The notes under the pieces: model-generated
Databases searched by the model: none
What the model was told of the DNA's origin: nothing
Seen by the model: only the letters and a program-made list of their open reading frames with translations
Assembly: GCF_900114315.1 (NCBI RefSeq)
Contig: NZ_FOSQ01000004.1
Location: 197,725 to 261,724, forward strand
Reading direction: 5' to 3'
DNA: 64,000 bases
From: Falsiroseomonas stagni DSM 19981
GTDB lineage: Bacteria; Pseudomonadota; Alphaproteobacteria; Acetobacterales; Acetobacteraceae
Shown: positions 33,862-42,238 of the stretch, piece by piece
How positions within the stretch are numbered: position 1 is the first letter of the stretch
How the letters are laid out: the number at the start of each line of letters is the position of its first letter
Translations under genes and position numbers: made by a program

Positions 33862-34388
33862 CGGAGAATCATCGTGTTGACGGACAGCAGCAGCCGCTCT
33901 CCCGTCTCCGTCTCGTAGCTGTCCTCGATGACGACGAAGACGATCGGCCCGGTGCGGCCGTTGCGCTGGTAGATGTCGGCGTAGCGGCTGCGCAGCACGA
34001 TGCGTTCGCCGGGCCGCGCGTGGCGGAAAAGCTCGTACTCATAGCCGCCATTCATCAGCCGCTTCAGCGGCACCACCACTTCCGGCAGGCCGGGGCGCAG
34101 CGCGCGGTCCACGCCATCGAAGTCGGGGCGATCCATCGCCGCCAGCGGGTCTTCCTGATCCTCCGCGCGGCGATGCGCGTGGACGGGGAAGCCCATCGGC
34201 GCCACCACGCCGCCATAGCGCGCGGCCGCTGCCTCATCCCAGTAGCGCGGCGCGTGGTCCATCACCGCCTGGTGGAAGCGCCGGATCTCGCTGGGCTCCA
34301 CCGGATGGGTCGCGAGCTGGGGCGGGGAGACAGCGCCGATCACCGCCCTCACCGCGGGGGTGATGTAGTCCGGCACCATCTCGCTCAT
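33858..34388 (-). CDS. FAS1-like dehydratase-domain protein (MaoC N-terminal type)
   Basis: The 176-residue protein matches the MaoC N-terminal/FAS1-like dehydratase domain, with HPVEPSEIRRFHQAV, VAPMGFPVHAHRR, LNGG-type MNGGYEYELFRHARPGERI and a terminal LLSVNTMILR. This half lacks catalytic residues and normally packs against an active MaoC half. It is a paralogue of the protein at 37615-38136. The start is ATG 34388, overlapping the upstream MaoC stop. With 33361-33861 or 34385-34858 it would make a complete double-hotdog hydratase. Confidence 0.82.
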   Translation of the reverse strand: MSEMVPDYITPAVRAVIGAVSPPQLATHPVEPSEIRRFHQAVMDHAPRYWDEAAAARYGGVVAPMGFPVHAHRRAEDQEDPLAAMDRPDFDGVDRALRPGLPEVVVPLKRLMNGGYEYELFRHARPGERIVLRSRYADIYQRNGRTGPIVFVVIEDSYETETGERLLLSVNTMILR

Positions 34389-34858
34389 CGCCGGAACAGG
34401 ATCGTGCGCAGCACCGCGCACAACTCCCCCCTCTGGTTCGTGAAGCGGCGCTCGGAGACGACCTGGCCGAGCCTTCCGGACTTGCCGTGCTTCAGCTTCG
34501 CATCGACCATCGCGGTGCGGACCGTGATGACGTCGCCGACGATCATCGGCTCATGGAACTCATACTCATCGGCGCCATGCACGGTCGCCTTCCCGAAGGG
34601 GAAGTCGTGTTCGTAGATGGTGCAGGTGAAGAAATAGAGCCAGAGCAGCGGCCAGGGCGCGACGACGCCGCGATAGCCCCGCGCCTTCGCCGCGGCCTCG
34701 TCGAAGTGGATCGGGTCGAAATCATCCATGCAGAGCGCCATGCGCCGCACGGCGCCAAGCTCCACCAGCGTGGTGACGTCCTCGCCCAGCGGGCCGATGA
34801 GGCTGTCGAGGAAGGCCTGCGCCTCGGCATCCGAGGGCCCGGTCACGACCGCGCTCAT
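34385..34858 (-). CDS. MaoC-family hydratase/dehydratase
   Basis: The 157-residue hotdog protein has the canonical hydratase-2 motif MDDFDPIHFDEAAAKARGY (Asp and His both present) and RGVVAPWPLLWLYFF after it. It is expected to add water across the double bond of a 2-enoyl-CoA such as mesaconyl-, itaconyl- or methylglutaconyl-CoA. It is the best candidate for the catalytic subunit among the hotdog proteins of the operon. ATGA overlaps on both sides show tight co-translation with the FAS1-like half. Confidence 0.87.
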   Translation of the reverse strand: MSAVVTGPSDAEAQAFLDSLIGPLGEDVTTLVELGAVRRMALCMDDFDPIHFDEAAAKARGYRGVVAPWPLLWLYFFTCTIYEHDFPFGKATVHGADEYEFHEPMIVGDVITVRTAMVDAKLKHGKSGRLGQVVSERRFTNQRGELCAVLRTILFRR

Positions 34859-35322
34859 GCTCCTGCTCCCCGACGCGGCATCTCGACAAGGGCGGAGCCC
34901 GGCGTCGTCACCTCGCCCCGCTGGTTGGTGATGGAGCATTCCAGTTCGATGTAGGCGCGGCCCGCATCCTCATAGGTCCGCTTCACCTTGCCGTGGAAAT
35001 GGGCGAGGTCGCGCGGCATGGTGGAGCCGCGGTTCTGGTCGGCGAAGCGCACCAGCCGCGCGTCCCGTCCCATCCAGTCCTTCACGATGGTCAGCAGCCA
35101 GGATGCCATGAGCGGGCCGGAGAGGATGATGCCCGGCAGGCCCTGCGCCTTGGCGATGTATTCGTCGTGGTGGAATTCGGATTCGTAATTGTCGCAGGCA
35201 CCGGCCCAGCGGACCTGATGGCCCACCAGCATCGGCCCCCGCGTCACGCTCGGCAGGTCCTGCCCCTCCCGGAAGTCCTCGAAGAACCGCACCGGCGGCT
35301 CCCGCGTCTCGACCTTCAGCAC
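34855..35322 (-). CDS. MaoC-like hotdog-fold protein
   Basis: The 155-residue hotdog protein begins VRFFEDFREGQDLPSVTRGPM and carries ACDNYESEFHHDEYIAKAQ where the catalytic motif should be: an Asp and two His are present but the spacing is altered. LPGIILSGPLMASWLL follows as in MaoC proteins. It resembles 33361-33861 and may be the non-catalytic half of a second heteromeric hydratase. It lies between the fused CoA-transferase (25-base gap) and the canonical MaoC gene. Confidence 0.8.
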   Translation of the reverse strand: MLKVETREPPVRFFEDFREGQDLPSVTRGPMLVGHQVRWAGACDNYESEFHHDEYIAKAQGLPGIILSGPLMASWLLTIVKDWMGRDARLVRFADQNRGSTMPRDLAHFHGKVKRTYEDAGRAYIELECSITNQRGEVTTPGSALVEMPRRGAGA

Positions 35323-35347
35323 AACCAGGCCCTCCCTTGCCGTTCGA

Positions 35348-37612
35348 TCATCGGATCACCCCCGCCTGCGCCAGCGCCTGCAGGCGCGCGGCATCCAGGC
35401 CGAGGAGGCGGCCGAAGACATCCTCATTGTCCGCACCCAGGCGCGGCACCGGCGCCAGGCGCCCGCGATCGCCGCTTGCCTGCATCCAGGGCAGCGCGAT
35501 GCTCCATCCCCCGCCGTCGACGGGCTGGAACAGGCGGCGCGCCGCCAGATGCGGGTCCTCCACCAGGTCGAAGATCCCGCGCGACCGGGTGGCGGGAATG
35601 CCGGCGGCGCGCAGGACGGTCTCGGCCTGCCGCGCATCCCGGCTGTGGCACCAGGATGCGATCGCGTCCTGTGTCGTGGCGCCGATGACCCGGGACAGCG
35701 CCTGGCGCTGCGCCTCTGTCGTGGCCGACAGCGCCAGCCATTCATCGGGGCCGGCGCAGCGGAACAGGCCGGATGGCGCGCCGGAGAGATCCTCCGCGCT
35801 GCCATTGCGCGGCACGGTCCGCCCCAGCCCCGCATGCAGCAGCGCATCCGGCAGCAGCGCCACCGTGGCCTCCAGCATGGACAGGTCGATATGCGCGCCG
35901 AGTCCCGTCGCCGCGCGGTGCCGCAGCGCCGCCAGGATGGCGAGGCTCTCCCACAGCGAGGTCACGGGATCGGTCCAGGCGGGCATCACGCCCATGGCTT
36001 CCAGCTGCGGATTGGCGCGGCCGATCAGCCCGACGCGGCCGCTGTAGCATTGCAGCAGCGACCCATAGGCCAGCAGGTCACGCTCCGGCCCCTGCCGGCC
36101 GAGGCCGGAGGCGGAGACATAGACGATGTCCGGCTTCACCGCGGCGAGGTCGGCGTAGGAGAGGCCATTCTTGGTGAGCACGCGGGAGGAGAAGTTCTCC
36201 ACCACCACGTCGCTCCGCTCGACCAGGTCGCGGATCAGCCCCTGGCCTCCGGCGGTGGTGATATCGACCGTCGTGCTGCGCTTGTTGTTGTTGATGACGG
36301 CGAACCAGCCGCCGCGCATGGCGAATTCCGCGCGCTGGCTGGATTCGATCTTGATGATCTCCGCCCCCAGCGCGCCGAGCATCTTCGTCGCCATCGGCCC
36401 CGCGACGACCCAGGAGAAATCGACGACGCGGACGCCCGACAGCGGCCGCTGGTGCCGCGCATCCGACAGTGAGGGCGCGGCGGGCGTGGTGTGGAACCGC
36501 GCCGCGCCGTCCGGCTTCGGCCACACCGCCGGCGCGCCGCGCGGCAGTGCCGCGCCGGCGCCATCGCGCATCGCGAAGGGCAGGCCGGGCAGGGGCAGCG
36601 TGCCGCCATCCGCCAGTGCCAGCGGCCGGAAGAAGCCGCGGGCGGCGAGCTGGCGATTGGCCAGCAGGTCGGGCGCCGTGCTGATGGGGAAGCAGGCCAC
36701 GCGCGCGGCCTGCGCGGCTTCGAACACCGGGCGGGAGGCAACGGTCGCGGACCATTCCCGCATAAGCCGCCCGATCTCCGCCGCATGCTTCGTGCGCGTG
36801 GCGCGGGTGCCGCACAGCGCGGCGTCCTTCGCCCAGTCGGGGTCGCCCATCAGCGCGACCCAGCGCGCCCATTGATGGTCCTCACGCGGGGAGACGACGA
36901 TGGTGCCGTCGGCGCAGGGCAGCAGCCAGATCAGCCCGCCGGCGATGGTGATCTCCCGCCCCGGCATGCGCCGGCGGCCGGGGGCGAGCACGCCGTCATG
37001 CAACTCCGCCAGCGCATCCACCAGCATCCAGGCGAAGACATCCTCCGACGCCAGGTCGATCCAGGGCGCCGACGGCCCTGGGGGCTCCGCCAGGGCCGCC
37101 ATGGCGGCATTGGCGGCGACCAGGCCGACCAGCATCGCGGCCTCCCGGTCCGGGCAGCCCAGCGGCGGCGCGGCCTCGGGGTCGGTCACGGGGCATGCCT
37201 GGTGCCAGGCGTAGCCGCCGCCATGCTGCGTGGTGAAGGCGTTGCCCGGGTCGCCCGCGCGCGGGCCGGTCAGCCCATGGGCCGTCAGCACCAGCGTCGG
37301 TGCCCGCGCCGGATCATCCTGCGCCGGCAGCGGCGCACCCGGCGCGGCATCCCGCGCCCAGAGCACCAGCCCCGCCTCCCGCGCCAGCGCCGAAACCTGA
37401 TCGGGCGTCGCCACCACCAGCCGCTTGCCGGCGTTGAGATAGGCGAAGAGCGTCCCCTCCGGCGCCGCATGGCGCAGCGCATCGCCCGGCATCTCCGGCC
37501 GCACTACCTCCGCCCCCAGATCGGCCAGCAGCCGCGCGGCGAAGGCCAGCGAGACATCGCTGCCGAGTTCCAGCACGCGCAGGCCGGCCAGCGGCGCCAG
37601 GGCGGGGGCCAT
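35348..37612 (-). CDS. fused tandem class III CoA-transferase (two CaiB/BaiF domains)
   Basis: The 754-residue protein contains two family III CoA-transferase domains in one chain (about residues 1-375 and 390-754). The second domain is canonical: VRVVDFSWVVAGPMATKMLGALGAEIIKIES, VENFSSRV, VYVSASGLGRQGPE and WTDPVTS with the catalytic Asp. The first is more diverged and lacks the VENF motif, but keeps an Asp in PLGCPDREAAM. Family III enzymes are intertwined dimers, so the fusion probably makes an intramolecular heterodimer with one working site. It starts two bases after the upstream dehydratase-domain gene. Confidence 0.9.
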   Translation of the reverse strand: MAPALAPLAGLRVLELGSDVSLAFAARLLADLGAEVVRPEMPGDALRHAAPEGTLFAYLNAGKRLVVATPDQVSALAREAGLVLWARDAAPGAPLPAQDDPARAPTLVLTAHGLTGPRAGDPGNAFTTQHGGGYAWHQACPVTDPEAAPPLGCPDREAAMLVGLVAANAAMAALAEPPGPSAPWIDLASEDVFAWMLVDALAELHDGVLAPGRRRMPGREITIAGGLIWLLPCADGTIVVSPREDHQWARWVALMGDPDWAKDAALCGTRATRTKHAAEIGRLMREWSATVASRPVFEAAQAARVACFPISTAPDLLANRQLAARGFFRPLALADGGTLPLPGLPFAMRDGAGAALPRGAPAVWPKPDGAARFHTTPAAPSLSDARHQRPLSGVRVVDFSWVVAGPMATKMLGALGAEIIKIESSQRAEFAMRGGWFAVINNNKRSTTVDITTAGGQGLIRDLVERSDVVVENFSSRVLTKNGLSYADLAAVKPDIVYVSASGLGRQGPERDLLAYGSLLQCYSGRVGLIGRANPQLEAMGVMPAWTDPVTSLWESLAILAALRHRAATGLGAHIDLSMLEATVALLPDALLHAGLGRTVPRNGSAEDLSGAPSGLFRCAGPDEWLALSATTEAQRQALSRVIGATTQDAIASWCHSRDARQAETVLRAAGIPATRSRGIFDLVEDPHLAARRLFQPVDGGGWSIALPWMQASGDRGRLAPVPRLGADNEDVFGRLLGLDAARLQALAQAGVIR

Positions 37613-37614
37613 GC

Positions 37615-38136
37615 TCAGCGCAGGATCAGGTTGGTGGTGCAGAGGAACAGCTTCCGCCGTTCCCCGCCGGCGGCGAATTCGTCGTCGATGGTGACGATCA
37701 CCATGGGCCCGCTGCGGCCCTGGCGCTGCTTCACGTCGCGATAGGCGCTGCGGCAGAAGATGCGTTCGCCGAGGCGCGCATGGCTGAAGAATTCGTAGTC
37801 GTATCCGCCATTCAGCACGCCGCGCAGCTTCACCGGCATGCGCGGCAGATGCGGGCGCATCAGGCGCGACTCGCCATCGAATTCCGGGTCGCCATGGCCC
37901 TCGATCGGGTCCCAGTCATCGGCGGCGGCGCGGCGATAGGCATGGACGGGAAAGCCGAGCGGCGCCACCGGCATGTCATGCCGCGGGCCGGTGTAGCCGG
38001 GGCGGTGGCGCGCGTTGGGGTCCATCATCGCGTGCATGAAGCGGCGCAACTCGCTCGCCTCCACGGGGTGGGTCGCCTCCACCCAATCGGACTGCACGCC
38101 GACCAGCGCGCGCGCGGCCTCGGTGACGAGGTCCAT
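37615..38136 (-). CDS. FAS1-like dehydratase-domain protein, first gene of hotdog/CoA-transferase operon
   Basis: The 173-residue protein is a paralogue of 33858-34388, sharing HPVEASELRRFMHAMMD, APLGFPVHAYRR, LNGGYDYEFFSHARLGERI and the ending LFLCTTNLILR. The start ATG 38136 is preceded by AGGAGGAAG; the long frame upstream runs into the divergent promoter and was cut. It opens the minus-strand operon that runs to 30221. Its promoter region holds the imperfect AGTGTCCACACT site at 38188-38199. Confidence 0.85.
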   Translation of the reverse strand: MDLVTEAARALVGVQSDWVEATHPVEASELRRFMHAMMDPNARHRPGYTGPRHDMPVAPLGFPVHAYRRAAADDWDPIEGHGDPEFDGESRLMRPHLPRMPVKLRGVLNGGYDYEFFSHARLGERIFCRSAYRDVKQRQGRSGPMVIVTIDDEFAAGGERRKLFLCTTNLILR

Positions 38137-38187
38137 GCCTTGGCTTCCTCCTGCGCGATGCCTCGAAAGGGCATCGCTGCCTTGCGT

Positions 38188-38199
38188 AGTGTCCACACT
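38188..38199. promoter_or_regulatory. AGTGTCCACACT operator-like site
   Basis: The palindrome AGTGT-CC-ACACT lies 51 bases upstream of the FAS1-like dehydratase gene. It equals the TGTCGACA site except for the central CG changed to CC, and keeps the flanking AGTGT/ACACT symmetry. Confidence 0.4.
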
Positions 38200-38251
38200 T
38201 GGGGTGCGACAGGCGCAAAACTGCCATGCGGCCCTGGGAACCGCAATCTTG

Positions 38252-38261
38252 GTGTCGACAC
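38252..38261. promoter_or_regulatory. GTGTCGACAC operator site
   Basis: A perfect 10-bp palindrome followed by TTTTGCGGGG lies 46 bases upstream of the Gfo/Idh/MocA gene. The tract after it closely repeats that at 26938-26957, so the shared element is longer than the palindrome alone. Confidence 0.5.
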
Positions 38262-38307
38262 TTTTGCGGGGCTGAGCCATGCTCCCCACAACATCGGGGG
38301 AAACAGC

Positions 38308-39300
38308 ATGAGGGTCGCCTTCGTCGGCGCGTCGCATTGGCATCTGCCGCTCTACCTGGAGCCCGCCCTTGCGCTGCCCGGCGTCACCCTGGCCGGCGTG
38401 GCCGATCCCGACCCCGCCGCCGCCCGCGCGATCGGGGAGAGGCTGGGTTGTCCCTCGGACCAGGATTTTCGCGAACTCTGCCGCCGCCAGAAGCCGGATT
38501 TCGTCGTCGCGCTCGGCCGCCATGCGGACATGCCGGACCAGGCGCAGTTCCTGATCGAGGAAGGCATCCCCTTCGCGCTGGAAAAGCCCTGCGGCGTGAA
38601 CCTGGCGCAGGTGCAGCACCTGGCCGCGCTGGCGGAATCGCGGGGCGCCTTCTGCGCGGTGCCGCTTGTGTTCCGCAATGGCGACTTCTTCCGGCTGATG
38701 CAGGACCTTGCCGCCGAGGATGGCGGCGTGCAGCACATGGCCTTCCGCTTCATCGCGGGCTTCGCGCAGCGCTACCTCGACAGCGGCTGCGGCTGGAATC
38801 TTGATCCCGTGCTGGCCGGCGGTGGCTGCATGCTCAATCTCGGCGTGCACTTCATCGACATCGTCCATGCGCTGTGGGGCGATGCGGCACGGCCCGTCGC
38901 GGCGCATTTCTCCAACGCCGCCTGGGGCCATGCGGTGGAGGATTACGGCACCGTCGCCTTCGCCGGGCCGGGCGGCGCGCTCGCGCTGGTGGAGACCGGC
39001 TACCTCTTCCCCGCGCCCACCAGCAATTTCGACCTGCACTTCGCCCTGCGCACGCCGCGCCACTACCTGTTCGTGCAGGACACGGAGACCGTGCACCTGG
39101 TGGCGAATGACGGCACGCGCCGCCTGGTGCGGACCCACACCACGAATGTCGGGCAGTATCCGCCCTTCGTCGCCGATGCGCTGGACCGTGCGCGCCGCGG
39201 TGTGCCGCCGCTGGCGGGGCTGGAGGCGATGCTGCCGGTGATGCGCCTGGCGGAGGAAGCTTATGCGCTGGGCGGGCGCCGCCTGGGGCAGGCCGCATGA
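38308..39300 (+). CDS. Gfo/Idh/MocA-family oxidoreductase
   Basis: The 330-residue NAD(P)-dependent oxidoreductase acts on a sugar, inositol or related polyol. The Rossmann start reads VAFVGASHWH, an altered GxGxxG, and the family's catalytic-lysine motif EKP occurs in FALEKPCGVN (about residue 95). The substrate-domain GGGCMLNLGVHFIDIVHALWG is well conserved. ATG 38308 follows GGGGGAAA. It opens a plus-strand operon with an iron alcohol dehydrogenase, a split transketolase and a Bug receptor, all joined by ATGA overlaps except the last. Confidence 0.9.
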   Translation: MRVAFVGASHWHLPLYLEPALALPGVTLAGVADPDPAAARAIGERLGCPSDQDFRELCRRQKPDFVVALGRHADMPDQAQFLIEEGIPFALEKPCGVNLAQVQHLAALAESRGAFCAVPLVFRNGDFFRLMQDLAAEDGGVQHMAFRFIAGFAQRYLDSGCGWNLDPVLAGGGCMLNLGVHFIDIVHALWGDAARPVAAHFSNAAWGHAVEDYGTVAFAGPGGALALVETGYLFPAPTSNFDLHFALRTPRHYLFVQDTETVHLVANDGTRRLVRTHTTNVGQYPPFVADALDRARRGVPPLAGLEAMLPVMRLAEEAYALGGRRLGQAA

Positions 39301-40388
39301 TCCGCGCCTTTGGCGGCCCGCGCCTCTACCTGCAAGGCCCCGGCGCGGTGCGGGAGATCGGGCCCGTGCTGGCCACCATCACGCGCAGCGCCGCGCTGGT
39401 GGGGGATGCGGATGTGCTCGCGCGCTACGGCACGGTGATCGCGGATGCGCTACGCGGATCGGGCGTCGCCTGCGGCAGTGCGGCGCTGCGGGGGGAGGTC
39501 TCCGACAGCGCCATCGCTGCGCTGGATGCGGCGCTGCCCGCGGATGCCGGCTGCGTCATCGGCCTCGGCGGCGGGCGGTCCATCGATGCCGCCAAGGCCG
39601 TCGCGCTGCGGCGCGGCCTGCCCGTCGTCACCGTGCCGACCGCGGCCAGCAATGACAGCCCGACCAGCCGCATCTTCGTGATGTACCGCCAGGACGGCGC
39701 GCTGGATCGCGTGGAACGACTGCCCCGCAACCCGGAAGCGGTGATCGTCGATACCGAGATCCTGCTGCGCGCCCCGCCCGCCCTGCTGCGATCCGGCATC
39801 GGCGATGGCCTGACCAAGCGGTTCGAGGCCGAGGGATGCGCCGCCGTCGATGGCATCACGCCCCAGGGCACGCGCGCGCTCCGCACCCCCGCCGCCATCG
39901 CAGCGCTGGGGTTCGAGACGCTGATGACGCATGCGGCGCAGGCGATGGCGGATGCGGAAGCCGGCCGTCTGACGCCGGCCTTCGAGGCGACGGTGGAGGC
40001 CGTGATCCTGATGTCCGGCCTGGGCTTCGAGAATGGTGGCCTTTCGCTCGCCCATTCATTGACGCGCGGCTTCACGCGCGAAGCCGCCATCGCGCATTGC
40101 CCGCATGGCGAACAGGTGGCCTTCGGCCTGCTGGTGCAGCTTCAGGCGACGCCGGGTGAAGGGGCGATGCTGCGCCGCCTTATCCCCATCTGCGCCGGCA
40201 TCGGCCTGCCGACACGCCTGCGGGGCATCGGCATCGCGCGCGACGATGTCGCGGCGCTGGACCGCATCGCGGCCGCCACCATGACGGCACCCCACATCAC
40301 CCATCTGTCCGGCCCCGCTCTGACCGCGCCCGCGATCCGCGACGCGATGCTGGCCGTGGATGCCTTGTCCTCGGAGTTGACGGCATGA
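39297..40388 (+). CDS. iron-containing alcohol dehydrogenase, glycerol dehydrogenase-like
   Basis: The 363-residue enzyme is of the GldA group. The cofactor motif GLGGGRSIDAAKAV, the phosphate loop PTAASNDSPTS and the metal ligands in IGDGLTKRFEA (Asp), LAHSLTRGF (His) and CPHGEQVAFG (His) are in place. GldA enzymes oxidise glycerol or related diols with NAD. Next to a Gfo/Idh/MocA enzyme and a transketolase, a polyol or keto-sugar substrate is plausible. It overlaps both neighbours by four bases. Confidence 0.92.
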   Translation: MIRAFGGPRLYLQGPGAVREIGPVLATITRSAALVGDADVLARYGTVIADALRGSGVACGSAALRGEVSDSAIAALDAALPADAGCVIGLGGGRSIDAAKAVALRRGLPVVTVPTAASNDSPTSRIFVMYRQDGALDRVERLPRNPEAVIVDTEILLRAPPALLRSGIGDGLTKRFEAEGCAAVDGITPQGTRALRTPAAIAALGFETLMTHAAQAMADAEAGRLTPAFEATVEAVILMSGLGFENGGLSLAHSLTRGFTREAAIAHCPHGEQVAFGLLVQLQATPGEGAMLRRLIPICAGIGLPTRLRGIGIARDDVAALDRIAAATMTAPHITHLSGPALTAPAIRDAMLAVDALSSELTA

Positions 40389-41215
40389 ACCGCCCCCACC
40401 GCCTCGGCCTGGAAGGCGCCGCCCTGGCCGACAAGGCGCTGCGCCTGCGCCGCCATGTCGTGCGGATGGTCGCGCCCATTGCGGAGGGCTATGTCGGACA
40501 GGGCCTCGGCGCCGCCGACATCCTCGCCGCGCTCTACTTCAACGAGATGGCCTTCGATCCCGACGATCCCGGCTGGGAGGGGAGGGACCGCTTCATCCTC
40601 TCCCCCGCGCATTACGGCGTGGGGCTGTTCGCCGCGCTGGCGGAACGCGGCGCGCTGCCGGTGCAGGAACTCGCGCAATACGGCGTGGATGGCAGTCCGC
40701 TGGAGATCATCGCCAGCGAACGCCTGCCCGGCGTGGAGGCCACCTGCGGGTCGCTCGGCATGGGGCTTTCCGTCGGCGTCGGCATGGCGCTGACACTGCG
40801 CCGCCGCGCCAGCGCCAGCCGCGTCTATGTGCTGATCGGCGATGGGGAGATGCAGGAAGGCGAGACCTGGGAGGCGGTGATGTCCGCCAGCGCCTTCAAG
40901 CTCTCGAACATCTGCGCCATCGTCGATGTCAACGACATGCAGGTCGATGGCTCCACGAAATCCGTGATGGACATGGGCAACATCGCGGCGAAGTGGCGCG
41001 CCTTCGGCTGGAACACGATCACGCTGGATGGGCATGACCTCGATGCCCTGCTGGCCGCCTTCGCCGCGGCCCGCGCGCATGTCGAAGGGCCCACGGTGCT
41101 GCTGGCCGATACCATTCCCGGCCGCGGCGTGACGGCGCTGGAAGGCCGCAAGGCGCATTTCGCGAAGCTGCCGCCCGATGTCGCCGCCCAGGCGCTGGTG
41201 GAGCTGGAAGGATGA
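40385..41215 (+). CDS. transketolase, N-terminal (TPP-binding) subunit
   Basis: The 276-residue protein equals the N-terminal third of transketolase. It has the thiamine-pyrophosphate motif GDGEMQEGETWEAVMSA followed by VDVND (GDG...N, about residues 149-182), plus EGYVGQGLGAADILA and the CGSLGMGLS strip. Split transketolases transfer two-carbon ketol groups and occur in dedicated sugar pathways beside the housekeeping enzyme. It overlaps the C-terminal subunit gene (ATGA), ensuring equal synthesis. Confidence 0.94.
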   Translation: MNRPHRLGLEGAALADKALRLRRHVVRMVAPIAEGYVGQGLGAADILAALYFNEMAFDPDDPGWEGRDRFILSPAHYGVGLFAALAERGALPVQELAQYGVDGSPLEIIASERLPGVEATCGSLGMGLSVGVGMALTLRRRASASRVYVLIGDGEMQEGETWEAVMSASAFKLSNICAIVDVNDMQVDGSTKSVMDMGNIAAKWRAFGWNTITLDGHDLDALLAAFAAARAHVEGPTVLLADTIPGRGVTALEGRKAHFAKLPPDVAAQALVELEG

Positions 41216-42201
41216 GCCAGGTGCGCGCGCCCATCACCATTGCCAATTCTGGTGCCGTCTGGCGCCCCGGCACGCCGACGGACAGCAAGGCCTATGGCCG
41301 CGCGCTGCTGGCGCTGGCGGAGGCCGATCCGCGCATCGTCTGTCTCGGCGCCGACCTGACCGGCCCGACCGAGACCGACCTGTTCCGCGACCGCATTCCC
41401 GACCGCTTCTTCAACATCGGCATCGCGGAGGCGAATCTGATGTGCGTCGCCTCCGGCATGGCGCGCAGTGGCGACATTCCCTTCGTCAACACCTTCGGCG
41501 TCTTCGCCACGCGGCGGAGCTTCGACCAGGTGACGCTGCAGATCGCCTATCCCCGGGCGAATGTGAAACTCGTCGGCTTCATGCCCGGCCTCACCTCCCC
41601 GGGCGGGCCGACGCACCAGGCGACGGACGACATCGCGCTGATGCGCGCGCTGCCCGGCATGGTGGTGGTGGAACCGGCCTGCGCCACGCATGTGGCCCCG
41701 CTTCTAGCGCAGCTCGTGGCGCATGACGGCCCGGCCTACATGCGCATCAAGCGCGGGGACCTGCCGAAGCTGTTCACGGCGGAAAGCTTGCCGCCGCTCG
41801 GCAAGGCGCAGATCGTACGGCCGGGGCGCGATGGCTGGATCATCGCGAGCGGCGTGATGGTGACGCTCGCATTGGAGGCGCTGGACGCGCTGGCGGAACA
41901 GGGCATCCAGGCGGGCCTCGTCAACGTCACGAGCCCTAAGCCGCTGGACACGGATCTCGTGCGCTCCCTGGCAGCGGAAGGAAAGCCGCTGCTGGTGGCG
42001 GAGAACCACTCGATCGTGGGCGGCCTCGGCTCCGCGGTGGCGGAGGTGATCGCGGAAGCCGGCATCGCCACGCGCTTCGCGCGGCTCGGCGTCGATGACG
42101 TCTTCGCCGAGGGCGCGGGCGCGCCCTACCTGTTCCAGACCTATGGCCTGTCGCCGGCGGCGATCACGCGGCGCTTCGCCGCACTCGCCCGGCCAGGCTG
42201 A
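41212..42201 (+). CDS. transketolase, C-terminal subunit
   Basis: The 329-residue partner of the preceding subunit contains the pyrimidine-binding domain (DRFFNIGIAEANLMCVASGMA, with the Glu that activates TPP about residue 70, and FVNTFGVFATRRSFDQV) and the C-terminal transketolase domain (VAENHSIVGGLGSAVAEV). Together they form the full active site at the dimer interface. The product probably links the oxidised sugar of this operon to central metabolism. The adjacent Bug receptor begins 37 bases downstream. Confidence 0.94.
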   Translation: MSQVRAPITIANSGAVWRPGTPTDSKAYGRALLALAEADPRIVCLGADLTGPTETDLFRDRIPDRFFNIGIAEANLMCVASGMARSGDIPFVNTFGVFATRRSFDQVTLQIAYPRANVKLVGFMPGLTSPGGPTHQATDDIALMRALPGMVVVEPACATHVAPLLAQLVAHDGPAYMRIKRGDLPKLFTAESLPPLGKAQIVRPGRDGWIIASGVMVTLALEALDALAEQGIQAGLVNVTSPKPLDTDLVRSLAAEGKPLLVAENHSIVGGLGSAVAEVIAEAGIATRFARLGVDDVFAEGAGAPYLFQTYGLSPAAITRRFAALARPG

Positions 42202-42238
42202 CCACCGACGACCAACGCGTTCGAGGGAGGAAAGAAGA

